A DNA stretch of 10,088 bases from positions 1 through 10,088 of the forward strand of contig JAITWF010000117.1 in NCBI GenBank assembly GCA_031285415.1. Reading direction: 5' to 3'. The notes beneath the pieces are model-generated. The model saw nothing but the letters and a program-made list of their open reading frames with translations, was not told where the DNA came from and did not search any database. The DNA is from Deferribacteraceae bacterium. Its GTDB lineage: Bacteria; Chrysiogenota; Deferribacteres; Deferribacterales; JAISNW01. Positions 1 through 5,876 of the stretch are shown here, piece after piece. The translations under genes were made by a program, and so were the position numbers. How positions within the stretch are numbered: position 1 is the first letter of the stretch; each line of letters begins with the position of its first letter.

Positions 1-507
1 AATATCGTCGGCGTAGCTAAGGCATACTGCACCAGAGTGGGTTCAGGTCCATTCCCTACAGAGCTTTTGGATGATATGGGGGAGCAACTTCGCAAGAATG
101 GCAACGAGTTTGGCGCAACCACAGGCAGACCTCGCCGCTGCGGCTGGCAAGATCTTGTAGCGTTGAAATATTCGTGCATGATAAACGGTTTCTCGCATAT
201 CGCACTCACAAAGCTCGATGTATTAAGCGGTATCGATGAGCTTTGGATCTGCGTGGCATACGAGATCGATGGCAAAGAGGTAACGGAGTTTCCTGCTAAT
301 CTGAAATCACTCGAGAGCGCAAAACCAGTATATAAGAAGTTCTACGGCTGGAAAGAGGATATCTCGCAGGCGAAAACGATAGAGGAGCTGCCTATAAACG
401 CACAAGCCTATATAAAGTTTATAACCGATTTTGTAAAGGTGCCGTACTGCGTAATATCGGTTGGAACGGATAGGACTGAGACTATTGTATTAGAGCAGGT
501 GTTTTAG
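1..507 (+). CDS. purA: Adenylosuccinate synthetase, C-terminal part (5' end outside window)
   Basis: PurA condenses IMP with aspartate using GTP to form adenylosuccinate, the first committed step to AMP, in the cytoplasm. The reading frame is open from base 1, so the gene begins upstream of the window and only the last 168 residues are here. Recognisable family blocks are TRVGSGPFPTEL near the start, GRPRRCGWQD (substrate-binding region, about 40 residues on) and LTKLDVL, which contains the TKxD guanine-specificity motif. The C-terminus, ending in LEQVF, is at the place expected for the family, so the 3' end looks intact. A GTG at 37 is an internal valine codon (TRV-GSG), not a start. The gene is followed by a GC-rich palindromic element that may end transcription. 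Identification is firm from conserved blocks; function is from family knowledge. Confidence 0.96.
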   Translation, partial: NIVGVAKAYCTRVGSGPFPTELLDDMGEQLRKNGNEFGATTGRPRRCGWQDLVALKYSCMINGFSHIALTKLDVLSGIDELWICVAYEIDGKEVTEFPANLKSLESAKPVYKKFYGWKEDISQAKTIEELPINAQAYIKFITDFVKVPYCVISVGTDRTETIVLEQVF

Positions 508-522
508 GCTTTATTGTTTATT

Positions 523-598
523 GGGCGGGCAGACCCCGCCCCTACGTAACGGCAATGCATACACAAAGCTCTGGTGTAGGGGCGACGTTCGGTCGCCC
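523..598. repeat. Composite palindromic repeat element, two GC-rich hairpins
   Basis: Two perfect 7-bp-stem hairpins flank a 38-bp centre. Hairpin 1 pairs 523-529 (GGGCGGG) with 535-541 (CCCGCCC) around a 5-nt loop. Hairpin 2 pairs 580-586 (GGGCGAC) with 592-598 (GTCGCCC) around GTTCG. In addition CCCCTAC at 539-545 is the exact complement of GTAGGGG at 576-582, so the unit can also fold as one larger structure. The 23 bases 523-545 recur with 21 matches inside pdxA at 7521-7543, showing that this is a dispersed repeat and not only a local terminator. The GC-rich composition contrasts with the AT-rich flanks. Origin and mobilising enzyme are unknown. Confidence 0.8.
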
Positions 599-601
599 TT
601 T
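580..601 (+). terminator. Possible Rho-independent terminator for purA
   Basis: The second hairpin of the repeat element (7-bp stem, 5-nt loop) is directly followed by TTT and then CAT on the purA coding strand. The stem is strong, but the U-tract is only three bases, so termination may be weak or incidental to the repeat. It is the only candidate terminator between purA and the next gene. Confidence 0.35.
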
Positions 602-632
602 CATAGAATAATTAGTTTTTATAGGAGTATTT

Positions 633-1424
633 ATGAAAGCTACAAAAAACGCACGAGAACGCTCTGAATATTCCGTTCAGGCTGTTACAAACTCGATCCG
701 CATGTTAGAGGTGTTAGGCGACGCCGAGCATGAGCAGAGCGTGCCAGAGCTGTGTAGCAAGCTGAAACTCACCAAGAGCAATATAAATAAACTACTGCTC
801 ACCTTAAAGAAGTTTGGCTACGTTGACTTCAATAAATACACAAATAACTTTCGATTGGGCGTGAAAACGTTCCAGATCTCGCAGGCGTATATAAACAAGT
901 TAAGTCTGACAGAGATCGCAATGCCTGTGCTGAAATCGCTTCGAGATTCAGTAGATGAATCGATCTACGTTAGCGTTATAAGCGATAAAAACGTTGTCTA
1001 CCTATGCGTTGCAGAGACGAATGCAGCGGTTCGAGTTCGCCCTCGTATCGGTAATATCGGCCCAGCGTACGCCACAGCTACAGGCAAGGTTCAGCTTGCG
1101 TTTATGGAGGATCGAGATATAACCTCCTTCTATAAAGACCCTCTGCATGCATACACTCCACGCACAATAAAGTCGCTAACCGCCCTCACAAAAGAGCTTG
1201 ATACGATCCAGAAGCAGGGCTATGCGATCGATAATGAGGAGTATGAGGAGGGCGTTACCTGTATCGCTGCGCCGATCAAAAACTTTATGGGGCAGGTAAT
1301 CGCAGGGATGAGTATCTCCGCCCCCACAGAGCGGATGAAGTCGGAACACATTAAAAAAACTCTGCTGCCACAGCTACTTGAGGCGGCAGATATGCTATCG
1401 ATCAAGTTTGGATACCATAAATAA
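633..1424 (+). CDS. IclR-family transcriptional regulator
   Basis: This 263-residue protein has the two-domain IclR layout. An N-terminal winged helix-turn-helix (about residues 15-80: SVQAVTNSIRMLEVL, then SVPELCSKLKLTKSNINKLL, with the wing around YTNNFRLG) is followed by a C-terminal GAF-like effector domain (about 95-255). The effector domain has typical blocks GPAYATATGKVQLAF, the EEYEEGVTCIAAPI segment and GMSISAP. The length is normal for the family, whose members bind DNA as dimers or tetramers and respond to small metabolites. The ATG at 633 is preceded by AGGAG at 623-627, a good ribosome site. lpxK starts four bases after its stop, so the two are probably co-transcribed, but nothing here shows that the regulator controls lipid A. 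Neither effector nor operator can be read from the sequence. Confidence 0.93.
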   Translation: MKATKNARERSEYSVQAVTNSIRMLEVLGDAEHEQSVPELCSKLKLTKSNINKLLLTLKKFGYVDFNKYTNNFRLGVKTFQISQAYINKLSLTEIAMPVLKSLRDSVDESIYVSVISDKNVVYLCVAETNAAVRVRPRIGNIGPAYATATGKVQLAFMEDRDITSFYKDPLHAYTPRTIKSLTALTKELDTIQKQGYAIDNEEYEEGVTCIAAPIKNFMGQVIAGMSISAPTERMKSEHIKKTLLPQLLEAADMLSIKFGYHK

Positions 1425-1428
1425 ATCT

Positions 1429-2319
1429 ATGCACCCCCCTATAATATCAGTTGGCAATATCGCTATGGGGGGGACTGGCAAGACGCCGTTCACCATACAT
1501 CTCGCTCGCCACTATATCGCAAAGGGGGAGCGTGTTGCTATCCTTTCGCTCGGCTACAGAGGTGGGATCGGATACGGTACCAACGTCATCAGCGATGGCA
1601 AAACGATCTTCCACACTCCACCTATAGCAGCAGATGAGCCATATATGATGGCAACGGCACTGCCTGGAGCGATCGTTATCACTGGCAAAGACCGTACCTC
1701 CTCATATAATCTCGCTATGCAAGAGTACTCCCCCACTATCTTCCTCTTAGACGACGGATTTCAACATCGCAAGATGAGGCGTGACGTTGATATCGTGCTG
1801 CTTGATCATAAAAGACCTATATCAACAGGCTTTCCAGCTCCATTTGGCTACCTGCGAGAGTTTCCATCGGCATTAAATCGAGCTGATATTATAGTCTTCA
1901 CTCGAGCAACCTCCACCGATATTCCGAAGGAGGCGTTAAAGTACTGCAAAGATAAGCCTGTATTCTTCTGCCAGAATGAGTATACGCACTTTATAACAGA
2001 CACAGGCGTGCTGTCACTTTCAGATATTCTAGATAAACGAGTTTTTGTAATATCTGCCATAGCAAAGCATGATCAGTTTAAAGAGCAGTTGATAGCGTTG
2101 GGGGCGAATGTCGTTGGAGAGCGCAGATATCGAGACCACCACCCCTACTCCACCGCCGATGTAGAGCGAGTGATAAAAGAGGCAGGTAGTGCCGATTATA
2201 TAGTGACTACAGAGAAAGATATTGTGAAGATCCCTATCGAATATCGCAAACGCTTTATCTATCCAGAGCTATCGATAAAGTTTCTGAACGATGGGATCTT
2301 TGAGATGATTCCGAAATAA
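1429..2319 (+). CDS. lpxK: Tetraacyldisaccharide 4'-kinase (LpxK), short N-terminus
   Basis: LpxK phosphorylates the 4' position of tetraacyldisaccharide 1-phosphate to give lipid IVA at the inner face of the cytoplasmic membrane. The family signature is clear: a VGN strand leading into the P-loop MGGTGKTP (residues about 13-20), LDDGFQHRKMRRDVDIVLLD, the PFGYLREFPSALNRADIIVFTR block, and DHHPYS with YIVTTEKD near the C-terminus. The usual SRGYG block reads SLGYRG. The start chosen is the ATG at 1429, four bases after the iclR stop, giving 296 residues. An in-frame TTG at 1378 would add only 17 polar residues. Either way the roughly 40-residue N-terminal segment with a membrane helix, normal in this family, is absent. 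No convincing Shine-Dalgarno sequence is visible, so translation may be coupled to iclR. The P-loop is encoded across a run of seven G. Confidence 0.93.
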   Translation: MHPPIISVGNIAMGGTGKTPFTIHLARHYIAKGERVAILSLGYRGGIGYGTNVISDGKTIFHTPPIAADEPYMMATALPGAIVITGKDRTSSYNLAMQEYSPTIFLLDDGFQHRKMRRDVDIVLLDHKRPISTGFPAPFGYLREFPSALNRADIIVFTRATSTDIPKEALKYCKDKPVFFCQNEYTHFITDTGVLSLSDILDKRVFVISAIAKHDQFKEQLIALGANVVGERRYRDHHPYSTADVERVIKEAGSADYIVTTEKDIVKIPIEYRKRFIYPELSIKFLNDGIFEMIPK

Positions 2320-2327
2320 AATAACTC

Positions 2328-2355
2328 TAAAGTTTCTTTATTTAGCTGCCGATAA
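2328..2355 (+). promoter_or_regulatory. Sigma-28 (FliA/SigD-type) flagellar promoter
   Basis: TAAAGTTT at 2328-2335 and GCCGATAA at 2348-2355 each match the classical FliA consensus halves at all eight positions. The spacer is 12 nt, against the usual 11. Spacing one base longer is tolerated by some sigma-28/SigD promoters. The site lies 79 bases upstream of the ATG at 2435, in the direction of the unknown 331-residue protein. No good sigma-70 promoter was seen in the same gap. Sixteen matching positions in this place are very unlikely by chance. Activity itself is inferred. Confidence 0.82.
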
Positions 2356-2434
2356 GGTTGCCAAATGGATTTAACAGTACTGAAAGAATCATACTGACAA
2401 CCATTGCTAGCTTATCTTTTGTGCGGAGCTAAAT

Positions 2435-3430
2435 ATGAATGCAATAAGCAATTTAAACTTCTCCTTCGGTTTACAAAATTCAACAAAGATCGACAATGAC
2501 CTGCAAAAACGTAGCGATTTTTTTGCAAATAATAATCTATCTACAGCACAGGCGCAAGATACCGTGGAGATATCGTCCGTAGCACAAGCATTGCAGACAG
2601 AGCTTCGCAAGATTAAAGAGGCAGGAAAAGTTGAATCTGTGGTAGAAGATGTCTCGAAAGAGGCGAAGAGAAAGGTTGAGCAGTATGAAGAGATCGGCAA
2701 AAGCGTCGAACGTGCCCAAGGGGCAGAGGATCTCGATGATTTTGAATGGGGTACGATGGTTTCCCTTGCAGAGACGATCGGCGTATCGACTGATCGCATA
2801 ATGGAGATAACCTTTGACGATCTAGAGGATTATCACCACGAATTTGTTATCAAACCTAAAGATTATATACAGAACGCCGCTAAGGGTGTTAACATAACTA
2901 GTTTCAACAGTGCAAAGGAGTTTTGGGACGCTAAATTCAGAGAGAAAGATGGTTTAGGTGAATTTGAGATGATCAAAGTGCAATCGCTCTTCAATGAAAG
3001 AGGGATGGTGCAATCGGCTGACAATAAAAAAGAGTACGACAATGTGATTGCAAGAGCTACAGCTGCGAATGGACGGTCATTTATCAGCAATAGCACAGCG
3101 ATCGACGATGTGCCATCAGAGATATTAATGCTGTTTAACGAGGCGTTGCAAGAGGAAGATGACGCTAAAATGGGGCTACTATTTGAATATGTTCAACTAG
3201 TAGGTAGCGTACCTGGAATTTCAGGGCTGATGGAGACTAAAGGTCATGCAAGAAACGTTGACGAGCTAATGTGGTATCTGAACAATAACCGTAATGTCCA
3301 TGGAGATGATCCGTATGGACAGGGTATACTCTTTGCAGGCAAAAGCCTTGCTGATGGTATGAAAATATATAAGACTGGCGTTGCAGGCTTTACAAATACT
3401 TGGTTGGGTGAAAAGGACAGGATTATGTAA
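2435..3430 (+). CDS. Uncharacterised protein, probable late flagellar-regulon product
   Basis: I do not recognise a named family for this 331-residue protein. The N-terminus (1-41) is polar and low in complexity, rich in Asn, Ser, Gln and Thr, with no Sec signal peptide or membrane helix. Residues 42-53 read DTVEISSVAQAL, a pattern like the N-terminal (D)xVEIS..A..L stretch seen in FlgM and some other flagella-linked proteins. A charged, helix-prone and possibly coiled-coil region follows (about 54-95), then an acidic, mostly alpha-helical-looking body to the end. There is no cysteine in the whole protein, as is common for proteins exported through the flagellar apparatus. GGAG at 2425-2428 lies six bases before the ATG. 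A sigma-28-type promoter precedes it. Inference: a flagellar filament-, cap- or motility-associated or exported protein. It is too long to be FlgM itself. The exact role is unknown. Confidence 0.85.
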   Translation: MNAISNLNFSFGLQNSTKIDNDLQKRSDFFANNNLSTAQAQDTVEISSVAQALQTELRKIKEAGKVESVVEDVSKEAKRKVEQYEEIGKSVERAQGAEDLDDFEWGTMVSLAETIGVSTDRIMEITFDDLEDYHHEFVIKPKDYIQNAAKGVNITSFNSAKEFWDAKFREKDGLGEFEMIKVQSLFNERGMVQSADNKKEYDNVIARATAANGRSFISNSTAIDDVPSEILMLFNEALQEEDDAKMGLLFEYVQLVGSVPGISGLMETKGHARNVDELMWYLNNNRNVHGDDPYGQGILFAGKSLADGMKIYKTGVAGFTNTWLGEKDRIM

Positions 3431-3433
3431 AAC

Positions 3434-4351
3434 CTACCGCAGTAGCGTATTCCATAATATTTCAACGGCTTTATACGGATTATTTTCACTATCGGCGATC
3501 GCCTTTGATAGATTTCCATACGATAGTTTGGCGGAGATCCGCTCCTTTATAACACCCTGTGCGGCGTGAAATAGGCGAGCGTTGCGCTTAATCTCTCGCA
3601 ACTCCCCCTTACCAAACTCAAGATGACTATTGATACTACCTACTAGCTCATCTACCCCAGCAACCGATGTGGCGATAGTCTTTAACACTGGCGGATTCCA
3701 GCCCGATCGACGAGCGGTTAGCTCCATCATCATCTCGAGATCTTTCACCGTGCGATCTACGCCATCTCGATCCGCCTTATTTACCACAAAGATATCGGCG
3801 ATCTCAAGGATACCAGCCTTTATAGCCTGTATATCGTCGCCCATGCCGGGCACAGTCACCACAATGCAGGTATCGGCAACGGAGGCGATCTCCACCTCAT
3901 CTTGCCCAACGCCCACAGTCTCGATTATAACGACATCCTTCCCCATAGCGTCCATTATAGCGGCGATATCCATGGCAGAGACAGAAAGCCCCCCAAGATG
4001 TCCTCTAGTAGCGATACTGCGGATAAACACACCCTCATCGAGAGCGTGATCCGCCATTCGGATCCTGTCACCTAATATTGCGCCGCCTGTAAAGGGGCTG
4101 GATGGGTCGATAGCCACAACGCCAACAGTTTTGCCATCTTTACGAAATTTAGCGATAAGGGTATCGGTAAGGGTAGATTTCCCTGCCCCCGGTGCGCCCG
4201 TTATCCCAACGATATGCGCACGCCCTGTGCGTGGGTATATAAGCCCCATCGCCTCATTGTGGGCAGGATCTCTATCATCCACAAGGCGCATAAGGCGTGC
4301 CGCCGCCCTGATATCGCCATCTATCGCTCGAGCAACTAAGGAGGTGATCAT
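3434..4351 (-). CDS. meaB: MeaB/ArgK-type GTPase, B12-mutase chaperone
   Basis: MeaB is a G3E-family P-loop GTPase that loads adenosylcobalamin onto methylmalonyl-CoA-type mutases and protects them from inactivation. Visible motifs are the Walker A GAPGAGKST (residues 52-60), the DPSSPFTGGAILGDRIRM block (82-99) with the typical RSIATRGHLGGLS after it, ETVGVGQDE (144-152, switch/Walker B region) and NKAD (191-194) for guanine specificity. At 305 residues it is close to family length. The ATG lies one base beyond the TAA of the B12-binding subunit upstream (TAAGATG), and no clear Shine-Dalgarno is present, so translation is probably coupled to that subunit. Its stop is three bases from the stop of the convergent 331-residue gene. 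The partner mutase large subunit is not in the window. Confidence 0.95.
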   Translation of the reverse strand: MITSLVARAIDGDIRAAARLMRLVDDRDPAHNEAMGLIYPRTGRAHIVGITGAPGAGKSTLTDTLIAKFRKDGKTVGVVAIDPSSPFTGGAILGDRIRMADHALDEGVFIRSIATRGHLGGLSVSAMDIAAIMDAMGKDVVIIETVGVGQDEVEIASVADTCIVVTVPGMGDDIQAIKAGILEIADIFVVNKADRDGVDRTVKDLEMMMELTARRSGWNPPVLKTIATSVAGVDELVGSINSHLEFGKGELREIKRNARLFHAAQGVIKERISAKLSYGNLSKAIADSENNPYKAVEILWNTLLR

Positions 4352-4352
4352 C

Positions 4353-4763
4353 TTATGCTATTGCAGAGCTTTTTGGGGTTATACTATTATTGACGAACTC
4401 GATCACCTCTTCCGTCGCCGTGCCAGGGGTGAAGATCTTGGCAACACCAGATTGAAGTAGGAACGGAATATCATCCTCAGGGATCACGCCGCCGCCAAAA
4501 ACTGTGATATCTTCGGCTTTTTTATCTTTCAGTAGCGTTACGATCTTAGGGAATATAGTGTTATGTGCACCAGAGAGGATACTAACGCCGATTGCGTCGA
4601 CATCTTCCTGTATAGCTGTGGCAACGATCGCCTCTGGAGTCTGACGAAGCCCTGTGTATATAACCTCAATGCCAGCGTCTCTAAGGCTGCGTGCTATCAC
4701 CTTTGCGCCTCTATCGTGTCCATCAAGCCCTGGTTTAGCAACGAGAATTCGAATTTTAGACAT
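4353..4763 (-). CDS. mcmA2: Cobalamin-binding small subunit of an acyl-CoA mutase (methylmalonyl-CoA type)
   Basis: This 136-residue protein consists only of the B12-binding Rossmann-like domain. It has the base-off/His-on signature DGHDRG (DxHxxG, residues 14-19, with His16 the expected lower cobalt ligand), SIL (61-63) and the glycine motif FGGG (89-92). In split mutases this domain is a separate chain that pairs with a TIM-barrel large chain. The 1-nt junction with meaB supports a role in an adenosylcobalamin-dependent acyl-CoA mutase. Methylmalonyl-CoA mutase (succinyl-CoA to methylmalonyl-CoA, propionate metabolism) is the most common case. Isobutyryl- or 2-hydroxyisobutyryl-CoA mutase has the same kind of small chain and cannot be excluded, because substrate specificity lies in the missing large chain. 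GGAGGG at 4768-4773 sits just upstream of the ATG. The gene symbol is by analogy. Confidence 0.9.
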   Translation of the reverse strand: MSKIRILVAKPGLDGHDRGAKVIARSLRDAGIEVIYTGLRQTPEAIVATAIQEDVDAIGVSILSGAHNTIFPKIVTLLKDKKAEDITVFGGGVIPEDDIPFLLQSGVAKIFTPGTATEEVIEFVNNSITPKSSAIA

Positions 4764-4776
4764 AACGCCCTCCGTA

Positions 4777-5190
4777 TTATAGGATATTTTTTATTGTAAG
4801 CCTGTTTTTAATTATCTGTCCATCTTGCATATCTTCTGTAAAAATCTGTGTACATCTAGATGTAAGAGCTGCAGAGAGCATTAAACAGTCATAGTACGAA
4901 TATTTATACATTTCATGTATATCCAATGCCTGTTCAATGATTGGTAGTTCTATCTCTATAACATTACAAAATGAGTATATTTCAGCTATAACACTCTTTA
5001 TCTGCTCGACAGGAAGTTTCAATTTTTTAATTAGAATATTGCTAAACTCATTTATAGCTTGAGTGCTGGTAATACAACTATATTGTTCAGTAACTTCTTC
5101 TATCTTTGTACGCTTCTCGACCTCATCCGTCGAATATAGATAGAAGAAGATGTTTGTATCAATAAACACTCTATCTTGCATTTGCTTCAT
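4777..5190 (-). CDS. PIN-domain ribonuclease toxin, VapC-like
   Basis: This 137-residue single-domain protein has the PIN nuclease acidic residues in the expected order: Asp11 in FIDTNIF, Glu48 in INEFSN, Asp101 in YSYYDCLMLSAAL, and Asp120 in FTEDMQDG. These ligate Mg or Mn in the active site of VapC toxins, which cut RNA (often initiator tRNA or rRNA) when not neutralised. All four are present, so the toxin looks intact. It follows a small antitoxin-like gene and overlaps it by 20 nt if the ATG at 5190 is used. The ATG at 5181 (Met4) would leave an 11-nt overlap and an AGAG at a better distance, so the start is uncertain by three residues. The region is visibly more AT-rich than its neighbours, suggesting acquisition. 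The RNA target is unknown. Confidence 0.9.
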   Translation of the reverse strand: MKQMQDRVFIDTNIFFYLYSTDEVEKRTKIEEVTEQYSCITSTQAINEFSNILIKKLKLPVEQIKSVIAEIYSFCNVIEIELPIIEQALDIHEMYKYSYYDCLMLSAALTSRCTQIFTEDMQDGQIIKNRLTIKNIL

Positions 5191-5383
5191 CTCTATTAAA
5201 TTTGAATCCTTTAGTGTTTATCGATATAGCAGCAAATGGCTTGCGAGTCTTTCTCAACGATGTAGCCTCTGACAGCAGTATAACTTTAACTTGACCAGCA
5301 ACTTGCTCTACATATTCATCAGGGATATGAATAACACCATCGTCAACTATTGATTCAAACTGTATTGCTTGCATTCTCTGCAT
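5171..5383 (-). CDS. Antitoxin partner of the PIN toxin
   Basis: This is a 70-residue protein directly upstream of the PIN toxin and overlapping it. Residues about 5-35 (QFESIVDDGVIHIPDEYVEQ, then a short beta strand VKVILL) resemble the swapped-hairpin/AbrB-like or related small beta DNA-binding folds of VapB-type antitoxins. The C-terminal half (SLRKTRKPFAAISINTKGFKFNRDEANAR) is basic and extended, as expected for the toxin-wrapping tail. AGGAGG at 5389-5394 with a five-base spacer fixes the start at the ATG at 5383 rather than at Met4. The strong ribosome site upstream of the antitoxin, compared with the weak one for the toxin, fits the usual excess of antitoxin. Family membership is inferred largely from position and size. 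Confidence 0.82.
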   Translation of the reverse strand: MQRMQAIQFESIVDDGVIHIPDEYVEQVAGQVKVILLSEATSLRKTRKPFAAISINTKGFKFNRDEANAR

Positions 5384-5388
5384 AATAA

Positions 5389-5394
5389 CCTCCT
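5389..5394 (-). promoter_or_regulatory. Strong ribosome binding site for the antitoxin
   Basis: AGGAGG on the minus strand, five bases before the ATG at 5383. It is among the strongest Shine-Dalgarno sequences in the window and decides the antitoxin start. It lies in the 13-bp gap behind the DinB-like gene, which leaves no room there for a separate promoter. Confidence 0.8.
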
Positions 5395-5396
5395 AA

Positions 5397-5873
5397 CTAT
5401 ATCGCCGCTGTAAGTCCATTATCCCTAAGTGCTGCGTCGCAAGCCCCTATATGGTAAAGGATATGCGCCGCAAGCAGGCTGTACATACCGCCATGAGTCG
5501 TAGGATTACCGTAAAAATCTATCGGCGTGAACAGCGTAGAATCATCTAGCCTATCAAAAGCCGCCGCAACAGCCGTCATCATCTCTTTATTAAAGGCGAG
5601 AGCCTTCTCCTTTGAGTGATCTAGAGATGGATCTGATGGTTTACGCAAGATTCCATCGGTGCCAGTGTTTTCAGGGATCATAGGAAGACCCTCCTGACCA
5701 ACTAGCCCCATAAAGTATGATACACCACCTATTAGGTGAAACACCTGTGCCCAATAGTAGTCGCCACCAAACTTCTTCTCCCAAAGCTCATCAGAGCAAT
5801 TATTGATCACAACATCAACTAGCGATAGGTTAATTAAAACTGAATCTCTAAATATATCTGTTACTCTTGCCAT
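5397..5873 (-). CDS. DinB-like metal-binding four-helix protein
   Basis: This 158-residue protein looks like a member of the DinB/YfiT-like four-helix-bundle superfamily. Three histidines fit the metal triad: His46 (in YWAQVFHLIGG) at the end of helix 2, and His137 and His141 (AAHILYHIGACDAALRDNG) spaced as HxxxH in the last helix. Members bind a divalent metal and include thiol-dependent transferases (bacillithiol or mycothiol S-transferases, maleylpyruvate isomerase) as well as many proteins of unknown role. The substrate cannot be read here. The ATG is three bases after the rho stop, with GGGG about ten bases upstream inside the rho end, so it is almost certainly co-transcribed with rho. 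There is no sign of truncation. The fold call is by motif recognition and the activity is not known. Confidence 0.78.
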   Translation of the reverse strand: MARVTDIFRDSVLINLSLVDVVINNCSDELWEKKFGGDYYWAQVFHLIGGVSYFMGLVGQEGLPMIPENTGTDGILRKPSDPSLDHSKEKALAFNKEMMTAVAAAFDRLDDSTLFTPIDFYGNPTTHGGMYSLLAAHILYHIGACDAALRDNGLTAAI

Positions 5874-5876
5874 TAT

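Noticed and set aside
598..608. Eleven bases CTTTCATAGAA shared with 7331-7341, both 20-24 bases upstream of a gene start (iclR-like gene and pdxA)
   Set aside because: A shared 11-mer is expected by chance in 10 kb. The surrounding bases do not align, and the left copy overlaps the edge of the repeat element.
1378..1428. TTG at 1378 as the lpxK start
   Set aside because: It lies within iclR, lacks a ribosome site and would add only polar residues not resembling the family N-terminus; the ATG at 1429 is preferred.
2315..2343. Inverted AT-rich bases (AAATAAA with TTTATTT) after lpxK as a terminator
   Set aside because: The stem would be all A-T with a long loop and no U-tract, and it overlaps the sigma-28 promoter, which explains the conserved bases better.
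3630..4460. Open frames on the + strand opposite meaB and the B12 subunit
   Set aside because: They are Ser/Thr/Ile/Arg-rich antisense translations of strongly recognisable minus-strand genes, with no ribosome site or family likeness.
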